64,000 bases of DNA, from contig OZ038532.1 of assembly GCA_964036665.1 (NCBI GenBank), positions 2,046,001 to 2,110,000 of the forward strand, read 5' to 3'. Of the stretch, positions 58,087-64,000 are shown one piece after another; the stretch's first letter is position 1; the number at the start of each line of letters is the position of its first letter. The notes beneath the pieces are model-generated. The model saw only the letters and a list, made by a program, of their open reading frames with translations, was not told the DNA's origin and ran no database searches. The stretch is from Gordius sp. MW1 (taxonomy: Eukaryota > Nematomorpha > Gordioida > Gordea > Gordiidae). The translations under genes were made by a program, and so were the position numbers.

Positions 58087-58190
58087 AACGAACTGCAACG
58101 CAATTTATGATAACTTCAGACTATCAACATAAATTAAAAATCATTCCTTAAAATTAAAAAAAATACTCGGTAAGGCGTTAAAGCTATAAC

Positions 58191-58388
58191 TAGTGTTGTA
58201 AAAACAGCTGGGTTATGTTTGCTAATCCTTCGGATTTTGTCGATTAAACCTAAATCACATGTTTTTTGGTTTGTTATTCTTAGTCGACCCTTAGGCTTAG
58301 TCCAAATTTGAAAAACAGACTAGAGTCGACAGTTAGCTCATTATCAAAGGTCGACCAAACAAAACCCAGCCGTTTTTACAACACTTGT
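58191..58388. mobile_element. MITE A, complete reference copy
   Basis: TAGTGTTGTAAAAACAGCTGG at one end and CAGCCGTTTTTACAACACTT at the other, 198 bp. A perfect 8-bp duplication GCTATAAC lies at 58183-58190 and 58389-58396. It codes for nothing. The 8-bp duplication and TAGTG end assign the family to hAT. Confidence 0.9.
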
Positions 58389-58396
58389 GCTATAAC

Positions 58397-59796
58397 GAAT
58401 GGCGATGTGAAAAAACAAAACGCTGCATGAATTTTTTTCCAACATTCTGTTAATTAGCAAATATATATGAAGCATTTTATAAATCTTATATATGGCAATC
58501 GAGTTTAATTCGTCGTCTAAACTTAACGCCTATAAAATATAAATAAAACCTGTAAAACTATAAAATTGAAAATCAAAAGTTTTCCAAATCATTTTTCACT
58601 AAAAAATCATACTACCTTATGCCAAATTAGAGGCGAGTTCAGGTGTTATTGAATGACCTTCAAAAAAGAAGCACTTATTGCATTGGATATACTACATACA
58701 CATCCTGTTCGATAGAAGGACGCTTCATAATAAGATATGACATCACGCACGCGACATTACAAATAATAAAGATCTTATTCATTTGATTTAACACCACCTC
58801 TAGCAAAGCTAATGTTTACATAAAACACTAATTGTGCATGAGTAAGGATGGAAAATTGAGTATTTTTTCAAGTCTACACTTAAGATGATTAATACTCAAC
58901 TCGTCTATTGCACAATTCATCTACTGCACAAAAATTATAATTTAAACAATATTATATAAGTATTAAATAACAATATTAAATATAGCAAATGCATATTAAC
59001 TTTTTGGAAAGCATTTAATTTAAACTATGAAAGAAAATATAAAGGCAGCAATAAAAAATTTGAACTTCATAAAATTTATGCTTAATATGAAAGAAAATAT
59101 ATATGCAGCAATAAAAAAGAAAATCTTCATATATCATATGCTTAATATAAGTTTTTGCAGTCTTATAAAATGTTTATAACATGCATAAATAAAAAATTAA
59201 TTAGTTATAAGCATGCTTTGCAAAGTTAAACTACATTTTGATTGGTTGTAGATCCTTTGAGCGATAGACCAGTTGAGCAAATGCGCTTAAGGTTAAACAA
59301 AAGCATATTTTGTTTGACCGTGGTTACTACAACACGTCAGTTACCTTCAAATATAATCTTAGTCTAAATATATAGACTGATCATGTCATATGCTACATAT
59401 GCTAAATATAGCATCAAATCCACCATTTTGAATTTAACAATCTCCCATGTCTCCTGCAGTGTACCTCATTGTTAGAACAGAAAAGTGAATTTACCTTCCT
59501 CATTAGTTAATAAATGAAAAAGAATGTTAATAAATGATTATTTTATAAAATGCAGATAATACTAAATTGCTCTAAAATCACATCATCACAGTATTTTTAT
59601 TTTTTTCTCTTTATGAATTTTGTAAATGTTATATATTTTAAAGTGTTATTTTTGTTTTAGTTAAATAATATTATTTTATTACGTTTTAAAAACACTCTAA
59701 ATAACCAAAATTAATATATTCTATATGTCCTTCCCTTGTGTGTGCGCATTTCAAAATGGCGAAAAAATGGTAGAACTTATTTAAAGTTGATATACA
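58397..59796. other. No gene seen
   Basis: AT-rich. Two partly repeated stretches around AATATGAAAGAAAATATA and GCAGCAATAAAAAA occur near 59030-59125. Nothing else was recognised. Confidence 0.5.
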
Positions 59797-60591
59797 TCTT
59801 ATATATAAAAATGAAGCTATGTGTGTGTGTATGCCGCCACCAATTTTGGAAAACTACCAGACCGATTTAACTCAAAATTTCACAGTTTATTCCTGACACT
59901 CCGGAGCATGTTTTAAGATTTGTTCGAGCCAAATCGGTCCAGTAGTTTTCGATCGAGTTTGTTTTATACGTTTTAACGTTTAATAAAATGTCAATCAAAC
60001 GCAACCTCATGACGTACTGCCTATCGATCGTTTGTAGTGTGATGTAGGCATGTGCTGCGGAAAATGGAATCTTTTTACGATTTGAAACATTAAATCAAAC
60101 TCATTTTTTTGCTTATTTTTCACGTCAATTATCATTATTATAGGAGGGTCGTGTCCCCTCCTGCGTGGCTAAATAAATTAAAAAATCTAATTTTGTCATT
60201 TTTTGGGCGTAAAATAAGGAGAAAAATGAAAATACAATAAATGTTGATATTCTCAGTTTTTCGGACATTATTAAGTTCAGAATTAAAAGTTTTATTCAGA
60301 AACAAATAATTATAATTATGATATTGTTTCTTAATTACAAAAAATTGCTTGAAGAGCCAAGGGGCCAAAGATTTTTCCTTTGGGGGGGGGCCATGGGGCC
60401 AGGTTTTCTCTCTTGGGTGGGACTGGGCCTTGGACCCTCTTTAACTATTTGTTTAAAAATTTTTGCATAATAAACACTTACCAATTATATTAGATATATC
60501 CTTAATCTATTGAAATTTATCTATAAGCTGATATATATTCTGCTAATACACCCGGGTAAATGGCAAAACAACGTTTGCCGGGTTCATCTAG
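59797..60591 (+). mobile_element. Non-autonomous Helitron
   Basis: Starts TCTTATATATAAAAATGAAG after an A and ends GCCGGGTTCATCTAG before a T. A GGCAAA...TTTGCC hairpin ends 8 bases before the CTAG. Contains no Rep/helicase. It shares its ends with the minus-strand copy at 18821-19438. Confidence 0.75.
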
Positions 60592-61055
60592 TATATTATA
60601 TAATTCGATTATACGTAGCCAGGATCTTCTCATGGGGGAAGGGCGCAAATTCTTCCAATATTTTTTATAATTTTTCTATAATACAATAAGGATGAGCAAA
60701 GTCAAGCCCGTTCAGCCTTTGGGCCGGGTCACTGTCGTAAAATAAGCAATTCGAGCATAATATGATTTTACATTGTCTAATTGTTTTTGTGTATTATTTC
60801 GTCGACTTCTATTCATTTGATTTTATATATTTACTAATCGTGTTTTATCTTACAAAACGAGAATAAAATTTTAAAATTTTTTAAAAATATTGCGCAAAAT
60901 TAGGGCAAAAAATGAAATAAATTACTGTTTTAGGCTGGTCGGGGCACGATAGTTTTAAAATTTGGCCCGAGCCGGTCTGGGGTATAAAATTTTTACAAAA
61001 CTGACTTCTAAAATGATATAAATTAAAATATAGTAAAACGTTATAGAAAAAAAGG

Positions 61056-61303
61056 TAATCAGTCGGGCACAAACACAGTAATGGAATTTGGGCTCGAACG
61101 AGGTCGAAAAAAGTAAAGTCCATCAGCGGTCATTAGCTAGTCTATTTGTGAAAGCAAAATAAAAGTCTTTTACAGAGGCATAAGGGCACAGCCATTAAAA
61201 AAACCCGAATAAGTTTTTACGGCAATTATTGAAAAATTACGAGTTGAACAGGACAGATGGACGGACAATTAAAAACGAGGCCATAAATTGCATAGCAACA
61301 AAA
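61056..61303 (+). repeat. Dispersed 250-bp repeat ending in the shared palindrome
   Basis: The second copy of the repeat at 56465-56695: CGGGCACAAACACAG start, AGCGGTCATTAGCTAGTCTA in the middle, GGCCATAAATTGCATAGCAA end. Confidence 0.65.
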
Positions 61304-61753
61304 CAGTCTGTATGAGACAAGGTTTACTTTTGTTTGCCCAGCGCTTTAACGAGAATTAGATTGTTAATAATGTCAATCCATTGCAATCTTCTGACCGGAA
61401 AATTCCGTCAGTGTTGCTTGTGGTTATGGGAAGACTAAAAGGTGTGGTTATATTGGGCGTTAGTTTAAGTTATGAAACGCCAGGTCTCTTAAGGTTAAGT
61501 TAGACAAAGTTATATATCATAAACCATTTTATTTTAGTTGTTGCGCCATTTATATCACTACTTAAGTAAAATTCAGCCAAAAATTTTTCAAGTTTTTAGC
61601 GCAGTAAAATAGCAATCTGCGCAAACGAAATTTCGAGTTAACTAAAACTTGCTTTTTATTAAAAACCATTCATGAGCATTGTATAATGAAGGATTTGATC
61701 AGGGAGATAAATATAGTGGGAAAATTTTCCTGGTGGCCAATCGGGGTCTATAT

Positions 61754-62186
61754 CAGAGGTCAGATTTGTTAGAATTTTTTGCCCGAACCCGGCCCGATTT
61801 TATAATTAATCGCTCAAACCCTTCTGTGTCCGCCCGGCAATACCTGAATTATCCCAGCTGCCCGAACTGCCCGGCCCGAAATGGTGTGTTTTAAAATTTT
61901 TAACACTAATATCGTTATATTTTTTAAAAATTTTATCTTAATTTTTGATTTTTTTTTTTAAATGAGAACTAGGATTAACAAACATTATGAAATCAATTAT
62001 AAAAATGGCAAAATATACACAAAAACAATATAATACATTATTTAAAAACAAAATTGAGCCCAAATTGCCCGAATCTTGTTATGGTGCCCGCCCGAAAGTT
62101 AAAATTTACGGTTGTTGCCCGGCCCGGCCCGGCCCGTGGGTCGGGCCGACAGGTTGGGGCAGCGGGCCGGGCATATTTGGTCTCTG
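61754..62186. mobile_element. hAT-like element, CCCG-array family, best copy
   Basis: Starts CAGAGGTCAGATTTGTTAG and ends CATATTTGGTCTCTG. A perfect 8-bp duplication GTCTATAT lies at 61746-61753 and 62187-62194. GCCCGG-rich zones sit at 61780-61880 and 62060-62175. No coding sequence. Confidence 0.85.
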
Positions 62187-62207
62187 GTCTATATTTAACA
62201 CATATTG

Positions 62208-62283
62208 TTGTAAAACCGGGTGTGTTTATGTTAAGTCGACTAAAACCAAATGTCGCCCAAACAGAACTCAGCCGTCGTAACGA
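62208..62283. mobile_element. MITE A copy, heavily truncated
   Basis: TTGTTGTAAAACCGGGTGTG start and CAGAACTCAGCCGTCGTAAC end, with most of the middle deleted. Confidence 0.55.
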
Positions 62284-62536
62284 CATCTATATAAAAATAC
62301 CTAAGCTTTTGCAAATAAAAAAACTTGTTTTACAACGCTGTTTCTTCTTATAATTTTTTTCTGAGTTGCACGTTATCAACTAATCTAATCACCCGTCGAA
62401 TGTCAAGATCCTTTTAATGCAATCGTTTGCCTAGTAAAGATTTATAACTGGAAATTTTATTAAGGTACGAAAGGGAAATCAAGTATTCAGATTGCCTAAT
62501 AGAACCACCCTTATAATATATAAAATTGCTACTTAT

Positions 62537-62742
62537 GTGAGTGTCGTAAAAACGGCTGGGTTTTGTTTAGCCGACTTTTGATTTTAGTCGATTAAACATT
62601 AACAAATTAAAAGTTTTTTGGTCTGTTTTTCTAAGCCGACCCCTTGGCTGAGTCGAAATCTGAAAAACAGACCAAGGTCAATCGTTAATTTTAGGAAAAC
62701 TAAAGGTTGACCAAACAAAACCCAGCCGTTTTTACAACACTA
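62537..62742. mobile_element. MITE A copy
   Basis: GTGTCGTAAAAACGGCTGGG and CAGCCGTTTTTACAACACTA ends, and a perfect 8-bp duplication CTACTTAT (62529-62536 and 62743-62750). Confidence 0.85.
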
Positions 62743-62750
62743 CTACTTAT

Positions 62751-64000
62751 CCAATGCGGGAAGGCCAGGAAATTTTGTGCGGAAGATGCTCAATCCAGTT
62801 TTTTTTGGCTGGGAAAGGGAAATTAAAGATTAAAAACATTTTTGTCAAAAATTTAATTCAATAATATAAACTTTAAGTATTTATAAGTGTCTTAGTCTTT
62901 TAAGCGACTAGAAATACTCTTAGTTCTTTCAATAATTTATTAATTAATCGGAAGAACATTTTTCACATTTTTGCAAAGAGGGGGGGGGGGGGGGAGGAAA
63001 TATTAGCACGACGATTAAAAAACTAAGGAATCCTAAAACATAAAATTGAAACAAAACAACTTTGAGGAAAATAAAAATAACCCCATTTAGGAGTGCTGCA
63101 ATTAACTTACAAGTTTACTTAAATTAGCGCCATCTATAGGCAATTATAATTACAGACTAATTTGACTTTATATATCCCCCCTATATTTTTTAGCATGTGA
63201 CTCGAAAATGATAACAGACATACAACGTTTTCGCTCTTATTAGAGCTCATCAGTATGCCATAGTTAATTTTTTGCCACATTTAATAGATTCAACCTATTA
63301 TTATGGTGGTTATGAATAACTTCATAAATATGGTAAATAATAATTGTTTTGTATTGAATTTAATTAATAAATTGCGGCTTTGTTAATATATTGAAGAAGG
63401 TAATATTAACCCAAATTTATGACATTTTTTTAATTAATTTCAAATATAATTATATTTTGCTATTGGTAATATATTTTTTAAAAACATTCCCCTTTAATTT
63501 CCTTTATAAAATTGATTGAATAACTGTTTAAGGTTTCAACGTGTCTAATTAGTTCTTTTTAAGAGGAAAGGCCACAACAAAGGAATTTATTTTCAACACC
63601 CTCTCCCTAATATTTGAAATTTGCAATTGATTTTTCAACAAAATTTAATTGCTTAGAGAGCAAAGAGCAAAACAGGAGATTGAAAATATGATATTTTGCC
63701 ACTCATTACATATCAAATTTATGTAAATAACTAGAAATAAAATTAATAACAATACGTAGGCGCTAGAGGAACTAAAACTAAAAGCGATTAGTTTAACCAT
63801 TACAAAATTTCAATTAATGTCTATAGTATAAATTTTTTTTCCATATGCAAGAAAGTAAAAAATTAAAGAAAAGAGTGAAATAACCTTAGGAAAAAATATT
63901 TTATCCAGTTTACACAAGCTAAGTAGCTCATATATATGTATAGAAGCATGTCTGTGTATAGTATATTAGTTATGCCTGAATTTTTTTTAATATGTAAATA
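62751..64000. other. No gene seen
   Basis: The stretch at 62870-62990 is the dispersed repeat also present at 34787-34905, ending in a G run. The remainder is AT-rich with no recognised feature. Confidence 0.5.

Noticed and set aside
62038..62353. P- and G-rich frames on both strands
   Set aside because: They are produced by the GCCCGG arrays of a hAT-like element.

Overview
The window is animal nuclear DNA: AT-rich, with spliced single-copy genes embedded in a dense, nested collection of transposons. Four host genes are clear. They are a single-exon class A GPCR (447-1715, +), a signal peptide peptidase of the HM13 type (16809-18546, +, 10 exons), the complex I subunit NDUFV1 (19694-27605, -, 7 firm exons plus one candidate; its extreme N terminus was not found) and ribosomal protein L4 (39851-41335, +, 8 exons). 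Introns of SPP and RPL4 are mostly 33-52 nt. Those of NDUFV1 are 0.7-1.8 kb because transposons have filled them. The rhodopsin-like GPCR with Ty3/gypsy, hAT, piggyBac, Helitron and LINE elements points to an invertebrate metazoan. Tiny introns and AT-richness would suit a flatworm, dicyemid or rotifer, but the phylum cannot be fixed from this sequence.

Layout. 0-2 kb: GPCR. 2.1-7 kb: a four-level nest, in which a LINE carries a hAT-like element (2215-6774, target duplication CTGACATA), which carries a decayed RT/RNase H retroelement, which carries a small LTR element (3398-4496, duplication TATG). 7.3-8.6 kb: hAT-like element. 9.3-15.2 kb: hAT remnant split by a nearly complete Ty3/gypsy element (10159-14888, duplication AACC). 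16.8-18.5 kb: SPP. 18.8-19.4 kb: Helitron. 19.7-27.6 kb: NDUFV1, tail to tail with SPP, its introns holding several MITEs. 29.9-34.8 kb: two direct copies of a 1.87-kb composite repeat, one split by a hAT element. 37.2-39.3 kb: LINE remnant split by another hAT-like element. 39.9-41.3 kb: RPL4. 42.5-50.3 kb: piggyBac pseudogene, inverted copies of the composite repeat, tRNA-like B-box repeats, an integrase pseudogene and a LINE tail. 50.6-64 kb: hAT elements, MITEs and a Helitron between stretches with no recognisable genes.

The most striking theme is a set of short hAT-like elements. Each has short TIRs and 8-bp target duplications. Their subterminal zones are arrays of GC-rich simple words whose sequence differs by family (CGGATC, GGGCTC, GGGCC, GAGAC, ATCGG, CCCG). 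The three with recognisable coding sequence keep only the C-terminal hAT dimerisation region. No tRNA or rRNA gene and no CRISPR array was seen.
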